Of a stretch of 64,000 nt of DNA, positions 33,807-42,612 are shown in pieces. Each line of letters begins with the position of its first letter. Position 1 is the stretch's first letter. The DNA is taken from the NCBI GenBank assembly GCA_934130435.1, contig CAKOYB010000003.1, positions 62,001 to 126,000 on the forward strand, read 5' to 3'. Below the pieces are notes generated by a model. It did not search any database and was not told where the DNA came from. It saw only the letters and a list, made by a program, of their open reading frames with translations. The position numbers and the translations under genes are program-made. The stretch is from an uncultured Clostridia bacterium (GTDB lineage Bacteria > Bacillota > Clostridia > TANB77 > CAG-508).

Positions 33807-34727
33807 ATGGAAAATATTTTAATTTTTGGTCATAAAAGTCCAGACACAGATACTATAATGTCTTCATTAATTATGGAAGATTTAGAAAAATCCTTTGGCG
33901 AAAGCTCTACTGCATGTAGACTAGGAAATATAAATAAGGAAACAGAATATGCTTTAAATTACTTTAATGTTCAAGCTCCTATGCTTATAGATAAAGTTGA
34001 GGCTAATACTCCTGTAATTTTAGTTGATCATAATGAATTTTCTCAAAGTGCTCTTGGTATAGAAAATGCTAAAATTATAAAAGTTGTTGATCATCATAGA
34101 ATAAATGATTTTAAAACTTCTGAACCACTATTTTATATGGCTGAACCAGTTGGATGCACATGTACAATACTTTATAATTTGTATAAAATAAACAATGTTA
34201 CTATTACTCCTACAATTGCTGGTTTAATGCTTAGTGCTATAATTTCAGATACATTACTTTTAAAATCTCCAACAACAACAATAAAAGATAAAAAAGCCTT
34301 AGAAGAACTTTCAAAAATCGCAAATGTTGATGCAAATACATATGGGTTAGATATGTTAAAAGCAGGTACAGATCTTTCATCTTTTTCTGCTAAGGATTTA
34401 ATAAATCTTGATGCAAAAACTGTTGATTTAAATGGATCAAAAGTAAAAGTTGCTCAGGTTAATTCTGTTGATATAAATTCTGTATTGGAAAATCAAAAAG
34501 ATATAGAAGAAGAGATATCAGCATCAATACAAGAAGAAAACTTAGATTTATTTGTATTTGCTATAACAGACATTTTAAATAGTAATTCTGAAGCCATTGT
34601 TTTAGGAAAAAGAAGTGACATAGTAGAAAATGCATACAAGAAAAAAATAGAAAATAATAGAGTCTTTCTTCCTGGGGTTGTTTCCAGAAAAAAACAAATG
34701 CTTCCAATCATGCAAGAAAATGCATAA
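33807..34727 (+). CDS. ppaC: Manganese-dependent inorganic pyrophosphatase
   Basis: A DHH-family enzyme that hydrolyses pyrophosphate. The N domain has the metal motifs FGHKSPDTD (7-15), ILVDHNE and VDHHRI; the C domain ends with the family RKKQMLP motif. The protein is about 306 residues from MENILIFGHK, the position where homology begins; an ATG seven codons upstream is possible but adds unconserved residues. Its own promoter and terminator make it monocistronic. Confidence 0.95.
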   Translation: MENILIFGHKSPDTDTIMSSLIMEDLEKSFGESSTACRLGNINKETEYALNYFNVQAPMLIDKVEANTPVILVDHNEFSQSALGIENAKIIKVVDHHRINDFKTSEPLFYMAEPVGCTCTILYNLYKINNVTITPTIAGLMLSAIISDTLLLKSPTTTIKDKKALEELSKIANVDANTYGLDMLKAGTDLSSFSAKDLINLDAKTVDLNGSKVKVAQVNSVDINSVLENQKDIEEEISASIQEENLDLFVFAITDILNSNSEAIVLGKRSDIVENAYKKKIENNRVFLPGVVSRKKQMLPIMQENA

Positions 34728-34741
34728 AGAAACTAATAAGA

Positions 34742-34773
34742 AAGGGTTCACTTCATCTGAAGTGAACCCTTTT
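34742..34773. terminator. Bidirectional terminator between ppaC and glyS
   Basis: AAGGGTTCACTTCA and TGAAGTGAACCCTT form a perfect 14-base stem with a two-base loop and T runs on both sides, between converging genes. Confidence 0.92.
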
Positions 34774-36159
34774 TAAAACTCTATCTCTTTTAAATCTCTT
34801 TCTTCTAATTCATCTATTTTTATTCTTATTTGTTTCATTGAATCTCTATCTCTTATTGTAACTGTATTATCTTCTAGTGAATCAAAATCTACTGTTATGC
34901 AATATGGTGTTCCAATTTCATCTTGTCTTCTATATCTTTTTCCTATACTTCCTGTTTCATCATAGTCACACATATATTTTCTTGATAACTTTTCAAAAAC
35001 CTCAGTTGCCTTATCTGACAATTTTTTAGATAATGGTAATACAGCAGCTTTATAAGGTGCAATTGATGGATGTAAGTGTAATACTGTTCTGCTATCATCA
35101 TCTCCAATTTTTTCTTCTTCATAAGCATCACACAAAACAGTTAAGAATATTCTATCCACTCCAACAGCTGGTTCAATACAATATGGTATATATTTTTCAT
35201 TTGTATCTGGATCTAAATATGTTAAATCTGTCTTTGATGCTTCCATATGTCTTTTTAAGTCATAATCTGTTCTATCTGCAATTCCCCAAACTTCACCCCA
35301 ACCAAATGGAAATAGATACTCTATATCCGTTGTTCCTTTGCTATAAAAACTTAGCTCTTCTTTTGAGTGTTCTCGTAATCTTAAATTTTCTTCCTTTATT
35401 CCAATTGCAAGTAACCATTCTTTACAAAACTTCTTCCAATACTCATACCATTCTAAGTCTGTTCCTGGTTTACAGAAAAACTCCAATTCCATTTGTTCAA
35501 ATTCTCTTGTTCTAAATGTAAAATTTCCTGGAGTAATTTCATTTCTAAATGAGCGGCCCATTTGTCCAATTCCCATTGGTAGTTTTCTTCTTGTAGTTCT
35601 TTGTACATTTTTAAAATTTACAAACATTCCGTTGAGCTGTTTCTGGTCTTAAATACACTTCGGATTTTGCATCTTCTGTAACCCCTATGAATGTTTTAAA
35701 CATTAAATTAAACTTTCTTATTTCTGTAAAATTTGTTTTTCCACAGTTAGGACATTTAATATTATTTTCCTTGATATATGATACCAACTGTTCATTTGTC
35801 CATCCATCTAGTCCTGTTATATCATTTCCTCTTTTAAATTCCCATTCTTCAATTAGTTTATCTGCTCTATGCCTAGTTTTACATTCTTTACAGTCAATCA
35901 ATGGATCACTAAATCCTCCAACATGTCCTGTAGTTACCCATACTTCTGGGTTCATTATTATGGCAGCGTCAATTCCTACATTATATTTTGATTCATTTAT
36001 AAATTTCTTCCACCATAAATCCTTTATATTTTTTTTAAGCTCTGCTCCAAGTGGGCCATAATCCCATGAATTTGCTAGTCCTCCATAAATTTCTGACCCA
36101 GGGTATATAAATCCTCTGTTTTTGCATAAATTTACTATTTTTTCCATTGATTCTACCAT
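34773..36159 (-). CDS. glyS: Glycyl-tRNA synthetase, class II alpha2 type (needs +1 frameshift at CGG)
   Basis: Charges tRNA-Gly. In the zero frame the protein stops after 182 residues, at YLRPETAQ-RNVCKF. Skipping one C at 35631 gives the conserved YLRPETAQ-G-MFVNFKNVQRT and then the rest of the enzyme (RNEITPGNFTFRTREF, EMELEFF-like motif, GVDRIFLTVL motif 3, and the anticodon domain), 461 residues in all, the family length. The N part holds the family insertion with two CxxC pairs (CKECK, CPNCGK). No other GlyRS gene is seen here and the enzyme is essential, so efficient frameshifting, or a base error, must be assumed. The start has AGGAGG. Confidence 0.93.
35629..35631 (-). other. In-frame CGG, putative +1 frameshift site (glyS)
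   Basis: Zero frame GCT CAA CGG AAT GTT. Skipping the C gives GCT CAA GGA ATG TTT, that is A-Q-G-M-F, where glycine is an invariant residue of bacterial GlyRS (ETAQG). The zero frame ends five codons later. Confidence 0.85.
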
Positions 36160-36190
36160 GCTTTCCTCCTATTATGTTTCTATATGTTTA

Positions 36191-36994
36191 TTATCTAATT
36201 ATAACAAGTCCTAGTATTATTAATCCAAATATTATTCTATATATAGCAAATACTTTAAAGCTACCTTTTCTAAGATAATCCAATAAAAATTTAATTACAA
36301 AAATTCCAACTATAAAACTTGCTAAAATACCCAAAATTATTTGAAGATTAAAATCGAATTTCATTAGGTCAAATACCACTGCTGCAAATGTTATTGGAGT
36401 AGCAAGCATAAAAGATATTTTTGCTGCACCTTCTTTATCTATTTTTAGTCCTCTTGCTACTGTCATAGTTATTCCACTTCTAGAGACACCTGGAAAAGCT
36501 GCTGCAATTGCTTGAGATATTCCAACCAAAACAGTTTGTTTAAGAGATATTTTTTCATATGTAACTTCAGATTTTGATTTCTTATCAACAATATATAAGA
36601 TAATTCCCATAACAATTAAAGTACATGCTATAACAGCCATTTGAACATTTATATTATCTCCTATTATCTTTTCAGAAACTTTATCTAGTATAACGCTTAA
36701 AATTCCTGCAGGTATTGTTGCTGCAACAATATACCAAAATAGATTTCCATCTCGTGAGTCTTCTTTTTTTATAGCTTTCTTGTATCCTGCTACAATTAAA
36801 TTAATCCAATCTTTAAAAAAGAAAATTACAAGTGCTAGTAGCGTTCCAATATGTAGAGCCACGTCCATCCCATCTGAAAGCATTGGCCAATTGAAGATCC
36901 ATGGAAAAACATTTAAGTGTGCTGAACTTGAAATTGGTAAAAATTCTGTTAATCCTTGTACAATTCCTAAAATTATTGCTTGAAATATAGTCAT
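36191..36994 (-). CDS. uppP: Undecaprenyl-diphosphate phosphatase
   Basis: A 267-residue membrane enzyme (BacA/UppP) that recycles the lipid carrier of cell-wall synthesis and can give bacitracin resistance. About eight helices are predicted. The two active-site motifs are GLTEFLPISSSAHL (14-27) and the FPGVSRSGITMT stretch (about 168-179). It lies between dpaA and glyS with small gaps on both sides. Confidence 0.96.
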   Translation of the reverse strand: MTIFQAIILGIVQGLTEFLPISSSAHLNVFPWIFNWPMLSDGMDVALHIGTLLALVIFFFKDWINLIVAGYKKAIKKEDSRDGNLFWYIVAATIPAGILSVILDKVSEKIIGDNINVQMAVIACTLIVMGIILYIVDKKSKSEVTYEKISLKQTVLVGISQAIAAAFPGVSRSGITMTVARGLKIDKEGAAKISFMLATPITFAAVVFDLMKFDFNLQIILGILASFIVGIFVIKFLLDYLRKGSFKVFAIYRIIFGLIILGLVIIR

Positions 36995-37028
36995 TTTTTT
37001 CTCCTTCTTTCCATATTATATAGAATAA

Positions 37029-37893
37029 TTAATTCATTTCATTAAATATATTATATAATGTTTCTTTTATAAATTCTGCTGATGTAACTGGTGCAATTTT
37101 TCCTGGTAAAGATAAAGCCCAAATAAACTTAATGTTCTTTTGTTTCACTGCTTTTCTGTCAACTCCACCTGGGTTTGATGCCAAATCAATTATTAAAACA
37201 TCATTTTTTACATTGTTAAGATTTTTTTCATCTAAAACAACATATGGTATTGTATTTATAATTATATCAAATTTTCCTAAATTGTTTTCAATGTTTTCAA
37301 GAGGTATTGGCTCATATCCATAGGCCTTTATCCATGCCAAATCCGTATTCTTTCTGGCTTCACAATATACATTTGCACCTATTCCGAGTTAGCATTTTAG
37401 CTAAGATCTTACCTATTCTTCCAAATCCCATAATAAGTATATTGCTTCCATGTAAAGTTTTTGAGGTTTCTTCAATTGCAATTTTTATTGTTCCTTCAGC
37501 TGTTGAAATTGCATTTAGAATGCATAATTCTTCTCTTTTTATTAAGTCAATTATCTCTACATTATTTTGATTAGCTAATTCATATACATTGTTTTTAATT
37601 GCTCCTGCAATTAAAGTTTTTCCTTTTGTTTTTTTTATTAAATCTTCAATAAATATTTTTTCTTTACTAAATGGTGCATTAATTGTTTGTGAGTCACTAG
37701 AAAAAGGAACTGGTCCTAAAATTACTTCTGCGTTTTGAATAGCTTCTTCTAGTGTTTTACACTTTATAGTTTCAAGTTGTTCTTCTGTATTCTCCATTCC
37801 ATATGTAAATACTTCTGCTCCTTCATTTAAAAGCATTTCAGATAATTTAACTATCCTTAAGTCTCCTCCAATTATAGATATCTTTTTTATCAT
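37029..37893 (-). CDS. dpaA: Dipicolinate synthase subunit A (needs +1 frameshift at CGG)
   Basis: Makes dipicolinic acid, the calcium chelator of the spore core. The N domain (about 1-140) begins IIGGDLRIVKLSEML; the Rossmann part has ILIMGFGRIGKILAKML at about 152-168. In the zero frame the protein breaks off at MLT-RNRCKCIL. Skipping the C at 37386 gives MLT-GIGANVYCEARKNTDLAW and runs on through FDIIINTIPYVVL and LIIDLASNPGGVD to 287 residues, the family length. dpaB does not follow (uppP does), so it must lie elsewhere or be replaced. It indicates a spore-forming host. Confidence 0.9.
37384..37386 (-). other. In-frame CGG, putative +1 frameshift site (dpaA)
   Basis: Zero frame CTA ACT CGG AAT AGG. 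Skipping the C gives CTA ACT GGA ATA GGT GCA, L-T-G-I-G-A, the normal glycine-rich start of the second Rossmann strand. The zero frame ends eight codons later. Confidence 0.8.
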
Positions 37894-37960
37894 CTATAAA
37901 CCTCCATATATTTGTTTTATATTAAATTTATATTTTAGTTTTCCTCTTTTATGTTTTTTA

Positions 37961-39169
37961 TTATCGTTGTATTTCAAATCCTTCTTTCATTTTTGGCTTT
38001 TCTTCGTCTTTATATCGTATAGCCATATTTTTTGTATTTAATTTTCCAACAATATTATAGGTTTCTGCAAGATGTTCTATAACTTTTATTTCTTTTTCTT
38101 TTAGATTCATTTCCTTTGGTTCTATATCTTCTTCATCAATTTTTGGATAGTTTATAAGTCCCTTTATAGGGATAAATAATGATTCGTCCATTGCTACTTT
38201 GTATAGATTATTATCTAGTTCTATTGCTAAATTTAAAAATTGAGCACTAGTTTCTTTTTCTCCTTGTATAATAAATATTTTAGCTAAATAATAGTATGCT
38301 AGAGGGCTAAGTTCTTCATCATTTATACACTTATTAAAATATACTTGAGCCTCTTCTAATTCTCCTAAAATCATCTCAATCATTGCAATGTAGTAATCTG
38401 TATTGTGTTGAATTGAATTAATTGTTGCTGCCTTTTCATAGGCAATTTTTGCATTAGAAAAATCATTTAATAAAGTATATATCATTCCAAGGCTATAATA
38501 AATATCATAATTATTAGGATTATATTTTAAAGCTTCATTAACCAGGCTAAGTGCTTCTTTGTATCTTTCCTCTTGGCATAGCATATCACTTAATTCTATT
38601 GTTGCTTCTAAATAATCTGGCTTTTTATTTACAAGTTTCTTTAGCATATCCATTGAATCTTCTTTATTTCCGAATTCTTTCAATAGTACTGCTATTTTAA
38701 AATAAGAATCATAAGCATTTGGTTCTAAATCAACAACCTTTACATATTCATCTATTGCTTTTCTTAGCCCACCCTCATTTTCATAAACCTGAGCTAAAAG
38801 TTTATGAGCTTCCTTGCATTCTGAATTTTCTTCTATTATTTTTAAAAGTACTTTTTTTGCTTCCTTATTTTTTCTTATAGAAATAAGAAATTTAGCAATA
38901 GCTAAATTAAATATCTCTTTTAGATTAATTTTTTTATAATCACAAATCAATATCCCTATAGGTATTACTATTGCTAAAACATAAATAAATATCTTTAAAA
39001 ATGAATTTAACTGCAATTTACAAAACAATTCCACAAAATTTATTGCAATTCCAATTGTTTCTGCTCCTAGTATAATTAAATAGCTTGTATCATTCTTTCG
39101 TATCATCTTTAAGAATATTATAACAAATAAAGAAAATGCTACAATATTAAAAAATAACTTTTCAAACAA
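37961..39169 (-). CDS. Membrane-anchored TPR-repeat protein
   Basis: About 400 residues. Two or three N-terminal membrane helices (about 5-80) are followed by roughly six tetratricopeptide repeats (about 105-310; for example AHKLLAQVYENEGGLRKAI, YDSYFKIAVLLKEFGN, NYDIYYSLGMIYTLLNDF) and a charged tail. TPR domains act as protein scaffolds; the partner is unknown. No ATG is available: a TTG at 39169 has GGAG nine bases upstream and is preferred over a TTG five codons earlier. It precedes dpaA by about 70 bases. Confidence 0.8.
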   Translation of the reverse strand: MFEKLFFNIVAFSLFVIIFLKMIRKNDTSYLIILGAETIGIAINFVELFCKLQLNSFLKIFIYVLAIVIPIGILICDYKKINLKEIFNLAIAKFLISIRKNKEAKKVLLKIIEENSECKEAHKLLAQVYENEGGLRKAIDEYVKVVDLEPNAYDSYFKIAVLLKEFGNKEDSMDMLKKLVNKKPDYLEATIELSDMLCQEERYKEALSLVNEALKYNPNNYDIYYSLGMIYTLLNDFSNAKIAYEKAATINSIQHNTDYYIAMIEMILGELEEAQVYFNKCINDEELSPLAYYYLAKIFIIQGEKETSAQFLNLAIELDNNLYKVAMDESLFIPIKGLINYPKIDEEDIEPKEMNLKEKEIKVIEHLAETYNIVGKLNTKNMAIRYKDEEKPKMKEGFEIQR

Positions 39170-39203
39170 TTTATATATCTCCAATCAAACATATTAATTA
39201 AAC

Positions 39204-40490
39204 TTAAAAGTGTTTTCCACCTCTTTTGTATTTTTTATTGTCTTCATCTGTTCTTGGAATATCATTTAAATTTTTAATTTCCTCATTATAATCATCTTTA
39301 GATAAGTCTTGTTCATTCAAATTTTTTAATCTTTTGTTTTCGCCTACCAATAAAACTGTAATAATTATTATAAGTATAATAATTGCTGCAATTGTAATAA
39401 TTATTATTTTAGCAGCTTTTTTACCAAAATTCAATGTTGTATCATTTTTTTCTTCATTTTTTGTTAAATCTGTTGCCACTTTATTTAAAGTAATTTGATA
39501 TGTTACTGTACTTTGTCCATCTTTAGATGTAACTGTAACTTTTATTACATTTTCTCCATCAATTAAATTTGTGTTTCCTGTAACTTCAATTTTAGCGTCT
39601 GATTCACTAGCCACACCATTTACTGTAACTTCTGATAAGTCTTCTTCTAAATTTGCTGTATAAGAGTATATATCAGATGAGAACTCTGGTGACAACGTAA
39701 TTCCACCTATTGTCAATGATTTTAAAACTAGTTTTTCTTCTTCGTTTATCACATTTCCTGGTTTTTCTTCTTCTGTTGCTAGTTTAGTTACTTTTATATT
39801 ATATGTTTTTGTTGTTCCATCTTCTGCAGTTACTGTAACTTTTATTTTATTACCTGATCCAACTTCAAATCCAGAGTTTCCAGATATGCTAACCTTTGCT
39901 TTTTTAGAATCTTCAGCTATTGCAGTTACCTTTAAAGAATCAACTGTTGAAGGAACTGTTACACTATAATCAGTTTTATTTTTGTTAAACCCAGAGAAAT
40001 CATATTCTTTAGGTGTAACTCCTAAAGTTTTTAAATTTGCATTACTTGATTTCTTAGTATTTGTTGTGTTATTGGTTGTAGATTTGTTATCTGAAGAAGT
40101 CTTTGATGAATCTGTAACATTTATTTTAAATGTTTTGCTTCCTTTTACAGATACTTTGCTGTTATCTAAATCCGTCATATCTAATGATGTTGCAGTAATA
40201 TTAGCCGTTCCAGTTTTCTTCGCTTTAAAGACTATTTTAGTGCTGCTATTTTCTAAAAATTCTGACGCAGAACCGCTTGAAATAGCTAACACACTAGTGT
40301 TATCTGAGCTTACTTTATACATTCCTGCAGCATTATTTGCTTTTACCGTTATTGTTACAGTATCGCCAACTTTAATATTAGTGCTTGAAGCTGTTGCGGT
40401 AAAAGAAGCCGCGTAAGTCAAATTAGTTAGTAGCATAAAAAGAAATGCAACTAATAATAATATAAATTTTTTCTTGTTTGTTAATTTCAT
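39204..40490 (-). CDS. Cell-surface protein with BIg2-like and two cadherin-like beta-sandwich domains
   Basis: A 428-residue exported protein. A signal peptide (about 1-27) is followed by a BIg2/cohesin-like beta domain (28-128), a serine/asparagine/threonine linker (129-150) and two cadherin-like beta-sandwich domains (about 151-240 and 253-340), each opening with LKxLxxxxxxxxPxF and closing with TYxIxxxK. A transmembrane helix (about 358-380) and a charged cytoplasmic tail anchor it. It lies 15 bases after the dockerin glucosaminidase and may be its membrane partner. No enzymatic motif is seen. Confidence 0.8.
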   Translation of the reverse strand: MKLTNKKKFILLLVAFLFMLLTNLTYAASFTATASSTNIKVGDTVTITVKANNAAGMYKVSSDNTSVLAISSGSASEFLENSSTKIVFKAKKTGTANITATSLDMTDLDNSKVSVKGSKTFKINVTDSSKTSSDNKSTTNNTTNTKKSSNANLKTLGVTPKEYDFSGFNKNKTDYSVTVPSTVDSLKVTAIAEDSKKAKVSISGNSGFEVGSGNKIKVTVTAEDGTTKTYNIKVTKLATEEEKPGNVINEEEKLVLKSLTIGGITLSPEFSSDIYSYTANLEEDLSEVTVNGVASESDAKIEVTGNTNLIDGENVIKVTVTSKDGQSTVTYQITLNKVATDLTKNEEKNDTTLNFGKKAAKIIIITIAAIIILIIIITVLLVGENKRLKNLNEQDLSKDDYNEEIKNLNDIPRTDEDNKKYKRGGKHF

Positions 40491-40505
40491 TTTTTAAATT
40501 CCCCT

Positions 40506-42149
40506 TTAATTTAAATTAATCTTTTCTTTTCCTCTAATTACATTTTTAATTTTTACATAATCAGCTGAGGTTATTTTTCCATCGCCATTTACATCTGCTG
40601 CTTTATCTTCAACCTTTGAATTTTCTTCTTTTCCTCTAATTACATTTTTAACTTTTACATAATCTGATGAACTTATTTTTCCGTCTCCATTCGTATCTCC
40701 TAGAACAACAGCTGTATAGTTTTTTCCGTTTATAGTTATTTTAGCTCCTGTTTTTACTTCTCCAACTGCTCCTGATATCTTATCAATAGTTATGCCCATT
40801 AACATAATTATTATGTTTTCTTCATCTTCATATCTAAAATTTTCTTCATCATCTTTTTCGTCATCTTGAGTTGCTTTTTCCTTTAGTGTTAAATATTTAC
40901 TTGCTGCATAGCCTTCTGTTCCATTTGCAAGTTTAATCTTATCCCACTTGTATCCATTTGTTTCTTTAAATTCTCTATCTAGCACAACAACAACTGTGTT
41001 CTTATTTAATGATGTTAATATCTTTGATGATGTTGAAGGACTACTCCTTACTCTTAACCCATCTGTGCAATTTACATAGTATAAATCACCATCTTTTGTA
41101 GTTAATCCTGAAGGCATTGAATTTTCTTCTGGCATGTCCTCATAAACTGGAATTATAAAGTTTAATGATGCGTCTAATATTTTATTTGATCCATATGTAT
41201 TAAATAATGATTTTGATTGGCTTGTAGGATCTTGTACATTTGTCATATATTGATGCCAGTACATATCTGAACTAGAAACATCTTTTGTTCCTTCACCAGC
41301 TTTTAATATTTTGGTTCCAACAACATCCCATTTGTAAAAATATGCTGTATTTTGACCTGCATTAGTGTATGAGTTTGCAATTTCCATTGCTCCCTCAATT
41401 ATTGCACTATATTGATTGTCCCACTTTTTTTTCTGAGCATATTTTAGCGCATTTACTATTGCATTTCCTGTATCATATGCCCCTAAATTATAGAAATTGT
41501 AATATCCTTTATATCCAGAATACGTTCCACTTACAGAATCACTGCCCTTTGTTCCAACTTCTTGAATTATTTTAGTAACAATACTATATGGGCTCATGTT
41601 ACTTTTTTTAGCTGCCTCTAATATTATTTCTGAATACGTTTTAGTATATTCATTATTATTATATGTATACGTTATTTTTGAGTCTAAAAATGTATTTTTA
41701 ACTGATTTTTTTATTCCATCTAGAGTATGGATTTTTGAATTATATGATATTTCCAAAAATTGAAAGATATTTATTTCATTTAAAAAATTTCTTGGATCAA
41801 GGTAATACTTTACAATTCCTTCTGAAGCACATGCATATCCACTAGCTATATTTTTGCATGAGCATTTCCAAGATGATTCACTGCTTTTTATTACTCTATT
41901 TCTTTCGTGAACTGTTTCGTTTAATACTACTGTTTTCCATGGTATTCCTGTATAGTACGCATCAAAAGTCCAATTAGGGTGTAATTTTTGTATTTCTTTT
42001 AGTTTTTCTTGGTATTCTTTTGGGAAACTATCAATACCACTCTTTACCGTTTGTTTGTATGTAGTAGCAGCAAAAGTAACATTACAACATGATAAACTTA
42101 TCATTATTATAATTATAAAAAATATTATAATCTTATTTATAAATTTCAT
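40506..42149 (-). CDS. Secreted endo-beta-N-acetylglucosaminidase with SH3 and dockerin domains
   Basis: A 547-residue exported wall hydrolase. After a signal peptide (about 1-27) there is a glucosaminidase (LytD/GH73-like) domain with SPYSIVTKIIQEVGTKG (about 190-205) and YYNFYNLGAYDTGNAI motifs, a bacterial SH3 domain (about 355-415, LRVRSSPSTSSKIL) and a C-terminal type I dockerin with two calcium loops (DTNGDGKISSSDYVKVKNVI and DVNGDGKITSADYVKIKNVI). The dockerin suggests attachment to a cohesin-bearing scaffold, which I do not find in the window. It is followed by the cadherin-like surface protein. Confidence 0.88.
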   Translation of the reverse strand: MKFINKIIIFFIIIIMISLSCCNVTFAATTYKQTVKSGIDSFPKEYQEKLKEIQKLHPNWTFDAYYTGIPWKTVVLNETVHERNRVIKSSESSWKCSCKNIASGYACASEGIVKYYLDPRNFLNEINIFQFLEISYNSKIHTLDGIKKSVKNTFLDSKITYTYNNNEYTKTYSEIILEAAKKSNMSPYSIVTKIIQEVGTKGSDSVSGTYSGYKGYYNFYNLGAYDTGNAIVNALKYAQKKKWDNQYSAIIEGAMEIANSYTNAGQNTAYFYKWDVVGTKILKAGEGTKDVSSSDMYWHQYMTNVQDPTSQSKSLFNTYGSNKILDASLNFIIPVYEDMPEENSMPSGLTTKDGDLYYVNCTDGLRVRSSPSTSSKILTSLNKNTVVVVLDREFKETNGYKWDKIKLANGTEGYAASKYLTLKEKATQDDEKDDEENFRYEDEENIIIMLMGITIDKISGAVGEVKTGAKITINGKNYTAVVLGDTNGDGKISSSDYVKVKNVIRGKEENSKVEDKAADVNGDGKITSADYVKIKNVIRGKEKINLN

Positions 42150-42251
42150 ATAATATTACTCTCCTTTTTTCTGCATAATCACCAATTTAATTATATCATT
42201 CCCCAAAAATAAGGTCAACAAAAGTTGTCATTTGTAATAAAAATGTAAAAA

Positions 42252-42306
42252 AAACTAATAACTTTAAATTGATTTTTCAAAATCCACTTTAAAGTTATCA
42301 GTTTTT
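42252..42306. terminator. Bidirectional terminator
   Basis: Long arms AAACTAATAACTTTAAA and CTTTAAAGTTATCAGTTTT with T-rich runs on both strands, past the small gene at 42366. Confidence 0.8.
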
Positions 42307-42365
42307 TATTATGTCATAATTTTAATAATTATTTAAGTTTAAACTTTACTTATGTCTTTAAGTAC

Positions 42366-42509
42366 TTATCTGTTACAACATCCAAAATTCGTGAATAATA
42401 GTAAAAATACTATTAAAAAGAATAGTACCGTGCTGTCATTATTACATCCGCCAAATAAATTGCTTAAAGGATTGTTGTTGCATCCACAATTTCTAACCTC
42501 TTCTTGCAT
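42366..42509 (-). CDS. 47-residue cysteine-rich, membrane-spanning small protein
   Basis: A short frame with a strong AGGGGGAAAAAAT ribosome binding site. It begins MQEEVRNCGCNNNPLSN and has paired cysteines on both sides of one hydrophobic helix (LFFLIVFLLLFTNF), ending GCCNR. It resembles in build the small asparagine/glycine/cysteine-rich membrane proteins that many Clostridia and Bacilli express in spores or at the envelope, but I cannot name it. It lies alone between the dockerin gene and the U32 peptidase and has a terminator at 42252-42306. Confidence 0.65.
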   Translation of the reverse strand: MQEEVRNCGCNNNPLSNLFGGCNNDSTVLFFLIVFLLLFTNFGCCNR

Positions 42510-42612
42510 ATTTTTTCCCCCTTCTATTAATATTTGTTATAGTATAGTATGAAATATTAAATATTTATGTTACAATATAAATGTAGAAAAATAGAAAGAA
42601 GGTATTATAATA

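Noticed and set aside
34493..34711. Antisense frame within ppaC and many similar T-rich frames opposite real genes
   Set aside because: They mirror the A-rich coding strand, lack ribosome binding sites and match no family.
34773..35627. A separate gene starting MFVNFKNVQ as a GlyRS C-terminal protein
   Set aside because: No ribosome binding site; it is the direct continuation of glyS after the CGG site.
36160..36190. A T-box riboswitch in front of glyS
   Set aside because: The gap to uppP is only about 30 bases and holds no specifier or antiterminator structure.
37029..37340. A separate gene starting MAWIKAYGYEP as the dpaA C-terminal half
   Set aside because: It has no ribosome binding site, and the residues before it continue the DpaA Rossmann domain in the +1 frame.
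35629..37386. Classical P-site slippage or a prfB-like stop-driven frameshift
   Set aside because: The preceding codons (CAA, ACT, AAA, AAA) do not share re-pairing potential in the +1 frame, no Shine-Dalgarno-like stimulator is shared, and only one site has a stop directly after CGG.
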